Below are positions 45,127 through 54,499 of a stretch of 64,000 bases of DNA, one piece after another. The position numbers and the translations under genes were made by a program. The stretch covers positions 47,444-111,443 of the forward strand of contig JACCER010000013.1 in assembly GCA_013416445.1 (NCBI GenBank). The letters are read 5' to 3'. Under the pieces are notes generated by a model. It searched no databases, had not been told where the DNA came from, and worked only from the letters and a program-made list of their open reading frames with translations. This stretch comes from Alcaligenaceae bacterium (GTDB lineage: Bacteria > Pseudomonadota > Gammaproteobacteria > Burkholderiales > Burkholderiaceae_B). Within the stretch, counting starts at the first letter, position 1. Each line of letters begins with the position of its first letter.

Positions 45127-45942
45127 ATGGCGCGAATTGTTGTGGTGACTTCCGGCAAAGGCGGTGTGGGTAAAACAACCACCAGCGCCAGCTTCTCCTC
45201 GGGATTGGCAATGCGGGGCCATAAAACAGTGGTCATCGACTTCGACGTCGGCCTGCGCAACCTGGATCTGATCATGGGGTGTGAACGTCGCGTGGTCTAT
45301 GATTTCGTCAACGTCATCCAGGGTGAAGCCAGCCTGAACCAGGCCCTCATCCGTGATAAACAGCTGGAAAACTTATTCATACTTCCCGCGTCGCAAACCC
45401 GCGACAAAGACGCGCTTACCAAGGAAGGCGTGGAAAAGGCCCTTAAAGACCTGGCCGACATGGGCTTCGAATACATCGTGTGCGACTCACCCGCCGGCAT
45501 AGAAACCGGCGCGCTGATGGCATCGTATTTTGCCGATGACGCCCTGGTGGTAACCAATCCCGAAGTCTCTTCGGTGCGCGACTCCGACCGCATCTTGGGC
45601 ATACTTTCAGCCAAGTCGCGCCGCGCCGAAAAAAGCGAAGAGCCTATCAAAGAATACCTGCTGCTTACCCGCTACAGCCCCAAGCGTGTTGCCGACGGCG
45701 AAATGCTGTCGCTGAAAGACATTGAAGATATTTTACGCATCAAGCTGTTGGGTGTCGTCCCTGAATCTGAATCGGTATTGCAGGCCTCGAACCAGGGGAT
45801 ACCGGCCATTCATATACGCGACAGCGATGTAGCCATTGCGTATCAGGATATCGTGGCGCGTTATCTGGGCGAAGAAAAGCCCTTGCGTTTCGTCGATTAC
45901 GAAAAACCCGGCCTGTTCAAGCGCCTGTTTGGGGGAAAATAG
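45127..45942 (+). CDS. minD: Septum site-determining ATPase MinD
   Basis: Membrane-associated ATPase that recruits MinC and oscillates with MinE. It is 271 residues with the deviant Walker [21 protein letters not shown] at the N-terminus, [20 protein letters not shown] (switch I), [20 protein letters not shown] (switch II), [40 protein letters not shown] and the C-terminal amphipathic membrane-targeting helix [21 protein letters not shown] precedes the ATG. One base separates it from minE. Confidence 0.97.
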   Translation: MARIVVVTSGKGGVGKTTTSASFSSGLAMRGHKTVVIDFDVGLRNLDLIMGCERRVVYDFVNVIQGEASLNQALIRDKQLENLFILPASQTRDKDALTKEGVEKALKDLADMGFEYIVCDSPAGIETGALMASYFADDALVVTNPEVSSVRDSDRILGILSAKSRRAEKSEEPIKEYLLLTRYSPKRVADGEMLSLKDIEDILRIKLLGVVPESESVLQASNQGIPAIHIRDSDVAIAYQDIVARYLGEEKPLRFVDYEKPGLFKRLFGGK

Positions 45943-45943
45943 T

Positions 45944-46204
45944 ATGTCCTTCCTATCTTTCCTGCTCGGTCAAAAAAAGACTTCCGCCAGTGTCGCCAAA
46001 GATCGTCTGCAATTAATTCTCATCAACGAACGCGGCGATGGCATCACACCCGACTACCTGCCTCGCCTGCAAAAAGAACTAGTTGAAGTCATTTCGCGCT
46101 ACGTCAAGATCAATCCCGACGACATCAAGGTAAACCTGGATCGCCAGGACTCCCTGGAAATCCTTGAAGTCAAAATTGAAATGCCGCAGCCGGAAGTGCG
46201 TTAA
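45944..46204 (+). CDS. minE: Min system topological specificity factor MinE
   Basis: An 86-residue activator of MinD ATPase that drives pole-to-pole oscillation. The N-terminal amphipathic [19 protein letters not shown], then the MinD-contact region [12 protein letters not shown], and the C-terminal dimerisation domain [20 protein letters not shown] then [20 protein letters not shown] match the family over its full length. The RBS GGGGGA lies inside the end of minD. Confidence 0.96.
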   Translation: MSFLSFLLGQKKTSASVAKDRLQLILINERGDGITPDYLPRLQKELVEVISRYVKINPDDIKVNLDRQDSLEILEVKIEMPQPEVR

Positions 46205-46309
46205 GGAGTTTTTGGTTTTGGTGACGCTGCCAATTGCTTAGCGGGTAAACTACTGTCAATAAACAGGTGGAGGTTTTTCTGCACCCGTAACCCTATTTAC
46301 AGATCTAGC

Positions 46310-47893
46310 ATGAGCGAAGCCAACCCGCGCCTGCTCCAGGCCGCCAGCAGCAATGACAGCAGTGTCGCAATAAGCCAGGAAACGGCCCCCACCGGCTCAG
46401 CGGCTTTTTCTCCCGCCGATGTGCGCACCATCATCATCGGCCTCATGCTGGCCATGTTACTGGGCGCCCTGGATCAAACCATTGTTTCAGTCGCACTGCC
46501 CATGATGGCATCTGACCTGCAAGGGGTAGGCCTGCTGGCCTGGGTGGTATCGGGCTATCTCATCGCCGTCGCCGTCGCCACCCCTATTTACGGAAAGCTG
46601 GGCGATCTGTACGGGCGAAGAATCATACTTTCCTCGGCTATTTGCATCTTCCTGCTGGCTTCCATAGCCTGTGCCATGGCGCCATCCATGCCTTTTCTGG
46701 TGGGTGCGCGCATTCTCCAAGGCATAGGCGGCGGCGGTCTGATTTCAGTGGCCCAAGCCATTATTGCTGATGTCGTCGCGCCACGCGAACGTGGTCGTTA
46801 CCAAGGCTACATCAGTGCCGCTTTTGCCGTGGCCAATGTTTCCGGTCCCTTGCTGGGCGGGTTCCTTACCTCGTATTTGTCCTGGCGCTGGGTGTTCTGG
46901 ATCAACTTGCCACTGGGCGCCGTGGCCATGATCATTTCCTGGCGCGCCTTGACCCGTCTGCCTATTCCCCGCATCAAGCGCCCGGTCGACTACCCCGGCG
47001 CAGCCTACATGACTGCCGCGCTCACCCCTTTGTTGGTCGGCATCACCCGCGTAGGGCAAGGCGCGCCATGGCTCGACAGCTTGAATCAGCAATTGCTGGG
47101 CGCCACCATCGTGGCCACCATCCTGTTTCTGTGGCAGGAAAGGCGCGCAATAGAACCCTTGCTGCCGCTGGCGGTTTTTCGCAATTCCACGGTGTCGCTG
47201 TCATGCGCCATCATGTTCGTCGGCTTTGTGCTGATCATCTCCATGTCGGTACTGATACCGCTGCGGGCCCAGATGCTGCTAGGAGCCCAGGCCGATGCCG
47301 CGGCACTGCTGCTGCTGCCATTTTCTTTAGGCATCCCGACGGGGGCCTATCTGGGCGGACGCTTATCAGCGTATACAGGTCGCTATAAATACATACAACT
47401 TTCCGGCGCGCTATGCGTACCAGTGGCCCTGCTCGGGCTAGGGTTCATCGATGTGCACGCCACTAGCGCCAACCTGCTGTGCGTAGGCTTCATGGGCGCC
47501 GCCATCGGTGTGCAACTGCCAACCTCAACGGTAGCTGCGCAAAATGCCGTGGCGCAACGCCACATTGGTATTGTCACGGCCATTATCGTGTTCTGCCGAT
47601 CGCTGGGCGCCGCCATCGGGATCGCTGTGCTGATGGCCGTGCTGATGACAACACTGCACGACCTCGCCCCAGCATCAGCCGGTGCGCTGTCGGGTGCAGA
47701 AATCATCAGGGCCATGGTGGGCGAATCCAGCGTGCCACTGAACACCCTGGTCAAAACCGAACTCATGGCGTCTTCAGGTAATGCCTTCCAGAATATTTTC
47801 ATGCTAGCCGCCGCCATCGCCAGCACGGCCATTGTCTTTAGCCTGTTTTTACGCAACGAAATCCTGGGCGGCACGGTGCCCAAAGCCGAATAA
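46310..47893 (+). CDS. DHA2-family (EmrB/QacA-type) multidrug MFS transporter
   Basis: A 527-residue proton-driven exporter with about 14 membrane spans. Motif A/C equivalents: LGALDQTIVSVALPMMASDL in helix 1, WVVSGYLIAVAVATPIYGKL followed by GDLYGRR (motif A loop), ARILQGIGGGGLISVAQAII, ERGRYQGYISAAFAVANVSG then PLLGGFLTSYLSWRWVFWIN (motif C and the DHA2 WRWVFWIN signature). The hydrophilic first 35 residues are not family-typical. No adaptor (EmrA) or regulator is next to it, so the substrate is unknown. A terminator-less short gap leads to the next gene. Confidence 0.9.
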   Translation: MSEANPRLLQAASSNDSSVAISQETAPTGSAAFSPADVRTIIIGLMLAMLLGALDQTIVSVALPMMASDLQGVGLLAWVVSGYLIAVAVATPIYGKLGDLYGRRIILSSAICIFLLASIACAMAPSMPFLVGARILQGIGGGGLISVAQAIIADVVAPRERGRYQGYISAAFAVANVSGPLLGGFLTSYLSWRWVFWINLPLGAVAMIISWRALTRLPIPRIKRPVDYPGAAYMTAALTPLLVGITRVGQGAPWLDSLNQQLLGATIVATILFLWQERRAIEPLLPLAVFRNSTVSLSCAIMFVGFVLIISMSVLIPLRAQMLLGAQADAAALLLLPFSLGIPTGAYLGGRLSAYTGRYKYIQLSGALCVPVALLGLGFIDVHATSANLLCVGFMGAAIGVQLPTSTVAAQNAVAQRHIGIVTAIIVFCRSLGAAIGIAVLMAVLMTTLHDLAPASAGALSGAEIIRAMVGESSVPLNTLVKTELMASSGNAFQNIFMLAAAIASTAIVFSLFLRNEILGGTVPKAE

Positions 47894-47961
47894 CGCTGGC
47901 GCGCCTGATCCGAATATCAGGTACAAACGAATTTAATTTACCCATTACAACGGAATCACAT

Positions 47962-48732
47962 ATGAAGCGTTCAATATTCTGGCTATGCACGGTACTGGCC
48001 ATTCAAGGCCTGTCAGCTTGTGCCCAACAACGAGGGGGTGCTGCACCTGATGCAGCCTCTGTCACGCCAGACACCCTGACCGCCTATCATTGGCAGCTCG
48101 ACCAGACCCCAGTGGCAACGCCCAAGCCAGTACAACTGACTTTCACAGATCAACGCGTGATGGTCTCGGGTTTATGCAACAAGCTTATCGCCGGCTACAG
48201 CATCAACGGCGCTGCCATGCAGATTCAACAGGTGGCAGGCACCATGCGCATGTGTAACGACCCGGGCCTGATGAAATACGAACAGGAAGTTGGCGCCCAC
48301 CTGGAAAAGGTCAAGTCCTGGGCCATAGTCGGTGCTGGCATCAAGGCAGCAGCAGCCACCCCCGTGCTTACTCTGAAGTTTGACGACGGCAGCCTATGGA
48401 CACTCAACGGCAAACCCACTAACGAAACCAAATATGGCTCTGTTGGCGAGACGATATTCCTGGAAATCCAGCCCCAACTGGTATCGTGCAGCCACCCGCT
48501 CATAGCGAACAAGCAGTGCATGCAGGTTCGCACGGTTGACTACGACGGTTCAGGCATCAAACGCAAGTTAGGCGAATGGCAGGCATTCTACGACGATATC
48601 GAAGGCTACAAACACATAGACGGCGTACGCAACATCTTGCGCGTCAAACGCTACACAATTGCCAACCCGCCCGCTGACGCATCACGCTACGCGTATGTGC
48701 TGGACATGACGGTGGAAAGCGAACAAAAGTAA
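47962..48732 (+). CDS. META and DUF4377 domain lipoprotein
   Basis: A 256-residue predicted lipoprotein: MKRSIFWLCTVLAIQGLSAC with lipobox LSAC (C20). Residues 40-150 form a META/HslJ-like domain (LTAYHWQLDQTPVATPKPVQ, VSGLCNKLIAGYSINGAAMQ, IQQVAGTMRMCNDPGLMKYE, LTLKFDDGSLWTLNG). The last 95 residues are DUF4377-like (IFLEIQPQLVSCSHPLIANK then QCMQVRTVDYDGS; GEWQAFYDDIEGYKHIDGVR and NILRVKRYTIANPPADASRY). HslJ relatives are linked to heat and novobiocin resistance in E. coli; the role here is unknown. A clear intrinsic terminator follows. Confidence 0.82.
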   Translation: MKRSIFWLCTVLAIQGLSACAQQRGGAAPDAASVTPDTLTAYHWQLDQTPVATPKPVQLTFTDQRVMVSGLCNKLIAGYSINGAAMQIQQVAGTMRMCNDPGLMKYEQEVGAHLEKVKSWAIVGAGIKAAAATPVLTLKFDDGSLWTLNGKPTNETKYGSVGETIFLEIQPQLVSCSHPLIANKQCMQVRTVDYDGSGIKRKLGEWQAFYDDIEGYKHIDGVRNILRVKRYTIANPPADASRYAYVLDMTVESEQK

Positions 48733-48751
48733 GCAACAACCTGGCCATCGG

Positions 48752-48790
48752 CAACCTCGCCTCTCATTCGAGTTGCGAGGTTGTTTATTT
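48752..48790 (+). terminator. Intrinsic terminator
   Basis: caacctcgc and gcgaggttg form a 9-bp stem around a 14-nt loop, followed by tttattt, 20 bp after the META/DUF4377 lipoprotein stop. Confidence 0.8.
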
Positions 48791-48806
48791 GGCCACGGCG
48801 TTGTTT

Positions 48807-48836
48807 GTCGGATTACGCACATCGCGCTAATCCGAC
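48807..48836. repeat. REP-like palindrome
   Basis: gtcggattacgcacatcgcg then ctaatccgac: a well-kept 30-bp copy, directly after the terminator and before the TetR operon promoter region. Confidence 0.7.
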
Positions 48837-48913
48837 CCACGAACAACAACCCTGCGCCATTCCTCTTTTCCCTCAAAAATAAATTTCATTTTTTTCCTAT
48901 TCTCTGATAAGAT

Positions 48914-48927
48914 AGTAATTAATTACT
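48914..48927. promoter_or_regulatory. AT-rich perfect palindrome, probable TetR operator
   Basis: agtaattaattact is a perfect 14-bp dyad 20 bp before the TetR start codon, in the only promoter-sized gap ahead of the five-gene export operon. Flanking bases (gat...ttac) extend the symmetry weakly. It is a natural candidate for autoregulation by the adjacent repressor; binding is inferred. Confidence 0.55.
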
Positions 48928-48947
48928 TACTTTAAAGAATTTACATC

Positions 48948-49556
48948 ATGCTCCAGCCTGCCAAACATCTACCTGCCGACGAGCGCCGCGCGGTTACCGT
49001 CTTAGCAGTCATCAAACTGGCGTCCACGCAAAACCCCAGCGATATCACCACAGCCGCCATTGCCAGCGAAATGGGTCTGACTCAGGGAGCGCTGTTTCGC
49101 CACTTCCCTACTAAAGACGCCATCCTGCAGGCCGTCATGGCCTGGGTGGCTGAAAACCTGCTTGCGTGCATTGACCAGGCCATGCAAGATGCCTCTACCC
49201 CTCTTGCGGCACTCGAAGGCATGTACATGGCGCATATTGGCTTCGTGGCCAAGCACCCCGGCGTGCCGCGCATCATTTTCAGCGAACTGCAGCGAGCGGG
49301 GGAAACCGCAGCGAAACACATCGTGCAAACTCTGCTGCTTCACTATGGCGAACGTTTGCGCAAAGTCATCAATAACGGCAAAGCACAAGGCGAACTTGAC
49401 CCTTTGCTTGACACCAACGCGGCCGCTACCTTGTTCGTCGGCACCATCCAGGGGCTGGTCATGCAATCGCTCGTGGCCAACAACGTGGCCGGCATCGCCC
49501 AGAACGCGGCACAAGTCTTTACTATTTACCAGCACGGCATCCGGAGCGCACCATGA
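48948..49556 (+). CDS. TetR/AcrR family transcriptional regulator
   Basis: A 202-residue regulator. N-terminal helix-turn-helix: TVLAVIKLASTQNPSDITTA, AIASEMGLTQGALFRHFPTK then DAILQAVMAWV. The C-terminal ligand-binding domain is all-helical (MYMAHIGFVAKHPGVPRIIF, TAATLFVGTIQGLVMQSLVA) and resembles the TetR_C domain seen in YbiH/CecR-like repressors of ABC exporters. It is first in an operon with overlapping ATGA junctions, and probably represses that operon through the palindrome upstream. Inducer unknown. Confidence 0.88.
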   Translation: MLQPAKHLPADERRAVTVLAVIKLASTQNPSDITTAAIASEMGLTQGALFRHFPTKDAILQAVMAWVAENLLACIDQAMQDASTPLAALEGMYMAHIGFVAKHPGVPRIIFSELQRAGETAAKHIVQTLLLHYGERLRKVINNGKAQGELDPLLDTNAAATLFVGTIQGLVMQSLVANNVAGIAQNAAQVFTIYQHGIRSAP

Positions 49557-50704
49557 AACGCTTACCCCTGACAGGCCGCACGCTGGCACTAATCGCCATC
49601 ATCGTGCCACTGCTGATCACCTTCGTCTATGTTGGCCTGCGCTCCGGTCCACTCGCGCCTGTTGCCGTCACAGTAGCCACTGTTGAAGCACGCGAAATCA
49701 CGCCGTCATTATTTGGCATAGGCACCGTAGAGGCGCGCCATACCCACCACATCGGGCCCACCTACGCCGGACGCATCAAAAGCCTCAGCGTGCATGTAGG
49801 CGATCGCGTCACGGCCGGCCAATTACTGGGCGAAATGGACCCCATCGATCTCAACGACCGGGTACGCTCGCAAGCTTCCAACGTCAAGCGCGCCGAAGCC
49901 GCCTTGCGCGAAGCCCAGGCCCGGCACACTTACGCACAAACCCAGGCACGCCGTTACCAGCAGCTTCATGCCGTTCGTTCGGCCAGCGAAGAAAGTCTCA
50001 CAACCAAGCGCCAGGAACTGCAAATCGCCGATGCCAGTCTGTCTGCCGCTGCAGAAGAGCTTAACCGGGCCCGTTCCGATTACGAAGGCCTGGTCGCCCA
50101 GCAGGCCAGCTTGCGCCTGATTGCGCCGGTCGACGGCATTGTTGCCGCCCGCGACGCCGACCCCGGCACCACCATTGTTGCGGGCCAAAACATAATAGAA
50201 ATCATCGACCCCAAAAGCCTGTGGGTCAACGCACGCTTCGACCAGATCCACGCCTCTGGGCTGGCCGCCGCACTGCCTGCCCACATCGTCCTGCGCTCGC
50301 GCAAGGGCGATATCCTCAAGGGCCGCGTACAACACATCGAACCCAAAGCCGATGCCATAACCGAAGAAATGCTCGCCAAGGTCATATTCGATACGTCTCC
50401 AGACCCCTTGCCATCGATTGGAGAATTGGCTGAAATCACCGTCGTTTTACCTGCGTTGCCAGTCGCACCATCATTACCCAATGCCGCCATCCAGCGTCAA
50501 AACAACATAGTGGGAAGCTGGCTGCTTGTCGATGGCAAGCTAAGGTTCGCTCCGATCAAACTAGGCGCGTTCGACCTCGATGGCTACGTGCAAGTGCGCG
50601 AAGGGCTCAAAAACGGCGACCAAGTAGTAGCCTACAGCGAAAAGGCCCTTACAGCACGTAGCCGCATTCACATCCTTGACCACATGCCCGGAGTCATCCA
50701 ATGA
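49553..50704 (+). CDS. HlyD/RND-type periplasmic adaptor of an ABC exporter
   Basis: A 383-residue membrane-fusion protein. One N-terminal span (LALIAIIVPLLITFVYVGLR), then split lipoyl/barrel-sandwich segments (EITPSLFGIGTVEARHTHHI and RIKSLSVHVGDRVTAGQLLG; ASLRLIAPVDGIVAARDADP then GTTIVAGQNIIEIID). A coiled-coil hairpin separates them (VKRAEAALREAQARHTYAQT, LQIADASLSAAAEELNRARS). The C-terminal beta domains read LWVNARFDQIHA and FDLDGYVQVREGLKNGDQVV. ATGA overlaps the TetR stop. It bridges the inner-membrane ABC permease and the NodT-type outer-membrane channel. Confidence 0.9.
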   Translation: MKRLPLTGRTLALIAIIVPLLITFVYVGLRSGPLAPVAVTVATVEAREITPSLFGIGTVEARHTHHIGPTYAGRIKSLSVHVGDRVTAGQLLGEMDPIDLNDRVRSQASNVKRAEAALREAQARHTYAQTQARRYQQLHAVRSASEESLTTKRQELQIADASLSAAAEELNRARSDYEGLVAQQASLRLIAPVDGIVAARDADPGTTIVAGQNIIEIIDPKSLWVNARFDQIHASGLAAALPAHIVLRSRKGDILKGRVQHIEPKADAITEEMLAKVIFDTSPDPLPSIGELAEITVVLPALPVAPSLPNAAIQRQNNIVGSWLLVDGKLRFAPIKLGAFDLDGYVQVREGLKNGDQVVAYSEKALTARSRIHILDHMPGVIQ

Positions 50705-51903
50705 TTAGCCTGGCTGGCCGCGACATTCTTCACGCCTGGGGGAAGTTCGTGTTCACCGGCATAGGCCTGGGCCTGCTGATAGGCGTCACTCTGGTCATGG
50801 CCGGCGTCTACCGAGGCATGGTAGACGACGGCAAGGCTTTACTGGACAACAGCGGCGCCGACCTTTGGGTAGTACAAAAAGATACCTTGGGCCCTTATGC
50901 GGAACCATCCAGCCTGCCCGACGACGCTTATCGCGCCGTACTGGCCATGCCAGGTGTCGCCCAGGCAGCCAACGTTACCTACCTGACCATGCAAGCCCGC
51001 AAAGGCAGTCACGACATCCGCAGCATGGTGGTAGGCATTGCACCGGGCGAATTCGGAACCACCCCGGGCTGGCCACCTTATCTTGTAGCAGGGCGCCAGA
51101 TTACCCGCGGGCACTACGAGGCCGTGGCCGACGCCGCCACCGGATTCAGGCTGGGTGACAGCATCGCCATACGCCGAAATCATTACACGGTTGTTGGCTT
51201 GACCCGGCGCATGGTGTCGTCAAGCGGCGACCCCATGATCTTCATTCCCCTGAAAGACGCCCAGGAAGCCCAGTTCCTGAAAGACAACGACGCCATCTGG
51301 CAGAGTCGGCGCCGCACCACGGCCAACCCTGCGTTCAACCGCCCCGGCACACCCGGCCTGCTCGACGCCGTCCTGGCCTCGCAAAGCACCAACACCTTTG
51401 TGAATGCGGTGCTGGTCACCTTGCAACCTGGCCATACGCCAGAAGACGTGGCAGCGTCCATACGCCGCTGGAAACGCCTGACCGTATATACCCGGGCACA
51501 AATGGAAGCCATCCTGATCGACAAGCTGATAGCCACTTCGGCCAAGCAAATAGCCATGTTCCTGATGATACTGGCCATAGTCAGCGCAGCCATAGTTGCC
51601 TTCATCATCTATTCCCTGACCATGGACAAAATCCGTGAGATAGCGGTCCTGAAACTGATAGGCACCCGCAATCGCACCATTGCCAGCATGATCGTGCAAC
51701 AAGCGCTTGCCCTGGGTGTAATTGGCTTTGTTGTCGGCAAAATTGCCGCTACTTTTTCAGCTCCGCTATTTCCCAAGTACGTACTGCTGGTGCCGTCAGA
51801 CTCCATTGCCGGTTTTTTTGCCGTGCTGGCAATCTGCATACTGGCCAGCATCGTTGCCATTCGCATGGCGCTCAAGGTCGATCCGGCCGAAGCAATCGGG
51901 TAA
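50701..51903 (+). CDS. FtsX/MacB-like ABC transporter permease (DevC type)
   Basis: A 400-residue inner-membrane permease. N-terminal span FVFTGIGLGLLIGVTLVMAG, a periplasmic domain of about 220 residues (SGADLWVVQKDTLGPYAEPS, PGVAQAANVTYLTMQARKGS, FRLGDSIAIRRNHYTVVGLT), and three C-terminal spans (FLMILAIVSAAIVAFIIYSL, MIVQQALALGVIGFVVGKIA, AGFFAVLAICILASIVAIRM) around the FtsX coupling motif KIREIAVLKLIGTRNRTI. It ends VDPAEAIG, as typical of the family. Adaptor, permease and ATPase together resemble cyanobacterial DevBCA exporters. Confidence 0.88.
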   Translation: MISLAGRDILHAWGKFVFTGIGLGLLIGVTLVMAGVYRGMVDDGKALLDNSGADLWVVQKDTLGPYAEPSSLPDDAYRAVLAMPGVAQAANVTYLTMQARKGSHDIRSMVVGIAPGEFGTTPGWPPYLVAGRQITRGHYEAVADAATGFRLGDSIAIRRNHYTVVGLTRRMVSSSGDPMIFIPLKDAQEAQFLKDNDAIWQSRRRTTANPAFNRPGTPGLLDAVLASQSTNTFVNAVLVTLQPGHTPEDVAASIRRWKRLTVYTRAQMEAILIDKLIATSAKQIAMFLMILAIVSAAIVAFIIYSLTMDKIREIAVLKLIGTRNRTIASMIVQQALALGVIGFVVGKIAATFSAPLFPKYVLLVPSDSIAGFFAVLAICILASIVAIRMALKVDPAEAIG

Positions 51904-51907
51904 CAAC

Positions 51908-52618
51908 ATGAATGGTAAAGGTATACACATCGAAGGCTTAAGCAAGCGCTATGGCAAAGGCGACGCTGCAGTCGATGCCCTGAAAAATGTCAACATACAG
52001 GTTGCGCCCGGTGAAGTGGTCGGCCTGATAGGCCCATCCGGTTCAGGCAAGAGCACGCTGCTCAAATGCCTGGGCGCGGTCACCGACCCCAGCGCAGGCC
52101 GCATGACCCTGGGTGGTGAAGTCATTTACGACGATGGCTGGAAAGTCCGCGATCTGCGCGCCCTGCGGCGGGACAAGATAGGCTTCATATTCCAGGCACC
52201 CTACCTTATCCCTTTTTTGGACGTCACCGACAACATTGCACTACTGCCCATGCTGGCAGGCACAAGCAATGCAAAATCACGTGCCCAAGCACTGCAACTG
52301 CTTACCGCCCTTGATGTACAGCATCGTGCACACGCCATGCCCGCACAGCTTTCAGGCGGCGAGCAGCAACGGGTGGCCATCGCACGCGGGCTGGTCAATC
52401 GCCCGCCAGTGATACTGGCCGATGAACCTACCGCGCCCCTGGACAGCGAACGCGCCATGGCGGTTATCCGCATTCTCAACAATATGGCCAGCCAGTTCGA
52501 AACCGCCATCATCGTAGTCACTCACGACGAAAAAATCATTCCTACCTTCAAGCGCATTTACCACATCCGCGATGGCGTAACCCACGAGGAAGCTGGCGAA
52601 GGGCGAAGTTTCGAATAA
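51908..52618 (+). CDS. ABC transporter ATPase (DevA/LolD type)
   Basis: A 236-residue ATPase with Walker [22 protein letters not shown]-loop [20 protein letters not shown], signature [20 protein letters not shown], Walker [18 protein letters not shown] (Ala in the D-loop position often Ser) and switch His [20 protein letters not shown]. This is the LolD/MacB/DevA-type branch that pairs with FtsX-like permeases. It starts 4 bp after the permease stop; the longer open frame upstream lies inside the permease gene. Confidence 0.92.
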   Translation: MNGKGIHIEGLSKRYGKGDAAVDALKNVNIQVAPGEVVGLIGPSGSGKSTLLKCLGAVTDPSAGRMTLGGEVIYDDGWKVRDLRALRRDKIGFIFQAPYLIPFLDVTDNIALLPMLAGTSNAKSRAQALQLLTALDVQHRAHAMPAQLSGGEQQRVAIARGLVNRPPVILADEPTAPLDSERAMAVIRILNNMASQFETAIIVVTHDEKIIPTFKRIYHIRDGVTHEEAGEGRSFE

Positions 52619-52703
52619 ACGCACAACCAAATACCGGTAGCCGCTAATGATCAGAACATATCTCACCCACTGTCAGTTCCCTGCAAGCCAATCAAACAGG
52701 ATA

Positions 52704-54164
52704 ATGCGTAGTTCCGCCATACTTGTGTTTGGCGGGTTGCTGGCTGGCTGTGCCGCAGGGCCAGATTTCCAGCGTCCTACCACCTCGCTGCCGGCAAGCT
52801 ACACGGCTACCGCTGTAGCCAGTGAAACCGGGTCGGCACCAACACCACTGGGCCAGTCCCAACACCTGGTGGCCGGCCTGGCTATAGACGCACAATGGTG
52901 GCGCAAGCTGGAGTCAAGCGCGCTTAACAGCCTGATAGACGAGGCGCTGGCCAATAGCCCAACCCTGGACTCGGCCCGCGCCGCCTTGCGACAAAGCCAG
53001 GAGCTTTATGCGGCGCAAGCCGGGGCAACACAGTACCCCAATGTCAACCTGACAACAGGCGCGCAACGCCAAAACATCAGCCCAAGCGCCCAGGGTAAAA
53101 GCGGTGACACGCAGACCTTCAGCCTTTACAGCACCAACGTCGGCGTACGCTACAACCTGGATCTGGCCGGCGGCAACCGTCGCGCGCTGGAAGCTATGCT
53201 GGCTCGAACGGAACACCGTCTATTTGAACTCAATGCAGCCCGGTTGACGCTGGCGTCGGAAGTCTCTGGCGCCGCCATTACTCGGGCACGCCTTGCCGCG
53301 CAAGCCGACGCAACACAGGCCATATTGCTTGCACAGGAAGAGCAGTACAGTCTTGCTCAAAAGCGCGAGCGCATAGGCCACGCCACGCCAGACGAAGTGC
53401 TGAGCCTGCAAGCCCAGATGGAACAACTACGCGCGGAATTACCCTTATTGCACAAGCAACTGCAACAAACCGAACACCGCCTGGCAGTGCTTGCAGGTCG
53501 TGCGCCGGGCGCTGGCGGTATCCCTGTCTTCACCCTGAACGGTTTTACGCTCCCCGCCGAACTTCCCTTGGCCATACCCTCAGAACTATTGCGCCAACGC
53601 CCCGATATCCAGGCCGCCGAAGCCCTGCTGCACGTAGCCACGGCCGAATATGGCGTCGCCACGGCCAGGCTTTATCCCCAATTCGAGATCAGCGCCAGCC
53701 TGGGCGCACAGGCACTGACCACCGGCGCCCTGTTCGGTGGCTCGGCAGTATGGAGCCTGTTCAGCCAGCTTACGCAACCACTGTTCAACCCCAGCTTGCC
53801 CGCCGAAAAACGGGCAGCCCTGGCCGCACTGGATGCCGCTGCCGCCAACTATCAACAAGTTGTACTGGAAGCCCTGCGTAATGTGGCCGATATCCTGGTT
53901 GCCCTCGATCACGACACACAAAGCCTGGCCGCCCTGGTCACCGCCCACACTGCTGCACTAGGCGCCATGGAATCCATGCAAAGACAGTATGCGCTGGGCG
54001 CCGCCAGCTATATACAATTACTGACAGCGCAACAGCAAGTCGAGGAAAGCCGTAACAAACTGATTGCCGCACAGGCGCAGCGGCTGACCAACAGCGTTGC
54101 TCTCTACCAAGCCATGGGCAGCGCAGAACCCGAATTGCATGCCTTGCGCCAACAAAATCCATAG
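52704..54164 (+). CDS. NodT-family outer-membrane efflux lipoprotein
   Basis: A 486-residue TolC/OprM-like channel. Lipoprotein signal MRSSAILVFGGLLAGC (C16), then AGPDFQRPTTSLPASY typical of NodT proteins; DAQWWRKLESSALNSLIDEA then LANSPTLDSARAALRQSQEL; GVRYNLDLAGGNRRALEAML; second repeat LPLAIPSELLRQRPDIQAAE, ARLYPQFEISASLGAQALT and SYIQLLTAQQQVEESRNKLI. The start was chosen at the ATG opening the lipoprotein signal, 19 codons into the longer frame. It completes the TetR-regulated tripartite exporter; substrate unknown. Confidence 0.9.
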   Translation: MRSSAILVFGGLLAGCAAGPDFQRPTTSLPASYTATAVASETGSAPTPLGQSQHLVAGLAIDAQWWRKLESSALNSLIDEALANSPTLDSARAALRQSQELYAAQAGATQYPNVNLTTGAQRQNISPSAQGKSGDTQTFSLYSTNVGVRYNLDLAGGNRRALEAMLARTEHRLFELNAARLTLASEVSGAAITRARLAAQADATQAILLAQEEQYSLAQKRERIGHATPDEVLSLQAQMEQLRAELPLLHKQLQQTEHRLAVLAGRAPGAGGIPVFTLNGFTLPAELPLAIPSELLRQRPDIQAAEALLHVATAEYGVATARLYPQFEISASLGAQALTTGALFGGSAVWSLFSQLTQPLFNPSLPAEKRAALAALDAAAANYQQVVLEALRNVADILVALDHDTQSLAALVTAHTAALGAMESMQRQYALGAASYIQLLTAQQQVEESRNKLIAAQAQRLTNSVALYQAMGSAEPELHALRQQNP

Positions 54165-54188
54165 CTAGGCCCCACGCGTATCACCGGG

Positions 54189-54494
54189 CTATAAATGCAC
54201 GGGCCGGGCGGTCAGTTGCACACCCAGCGCGGCGCACACGCGGGCAATGGTATCGAAGCGCGGATGTGAGCCAGGACGTAGCGCTTTATAGAGCGCCTCG
54301 CGTGTCAGGCCGCTAGCCCGGGCCACTTCGGTCATGCCGCGCGCACGGGCGATGACACCCAGGGCATGGGAAAGCTCGGCGGAATCGTTCTCTTCCAGAA
54401 CGGCAGTCAGGTAATTGGCAATGTCCTCATCCGTCTTGAGGACTTCAGCCATGTCGAACTCTGGCAGTTCGGAAATCTTGATAGTCTTGGTCAT
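54189..54494 (-). CDS. HigA-like antitoxin (addiction module antidote)
   Basis: A 101-residue protein of the addiction-module antidote family. The N-terminal toxin-binding portion is TIKISELPEFDMAEVLKTDE then DIANYLTAVLEEND. The Xre-type helix-turn-helix follows (LSHALGVIARARGMTEVARA then SGLTREALYKALRPGSHPRF), with IARVCAALGVQLTARPV at the C-terminus. It is 5 bp after the toxin gene, in the toxin-first order usual for HigBA. It would neutralise the toxin and repress the operon through the palindrome at 54799-54818. Confidence 0.85.
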   Translation of the reverse strand: MTKTIKISELPEFDMAEVLKTDEDIANYLTAVLEENDSAELSHALGVIARARGMTEVARASGLTREALYKALRPGSHPRFDTIARVCAALGVQLTARPVHL

Positions 54495-54499
54495 GTGCG

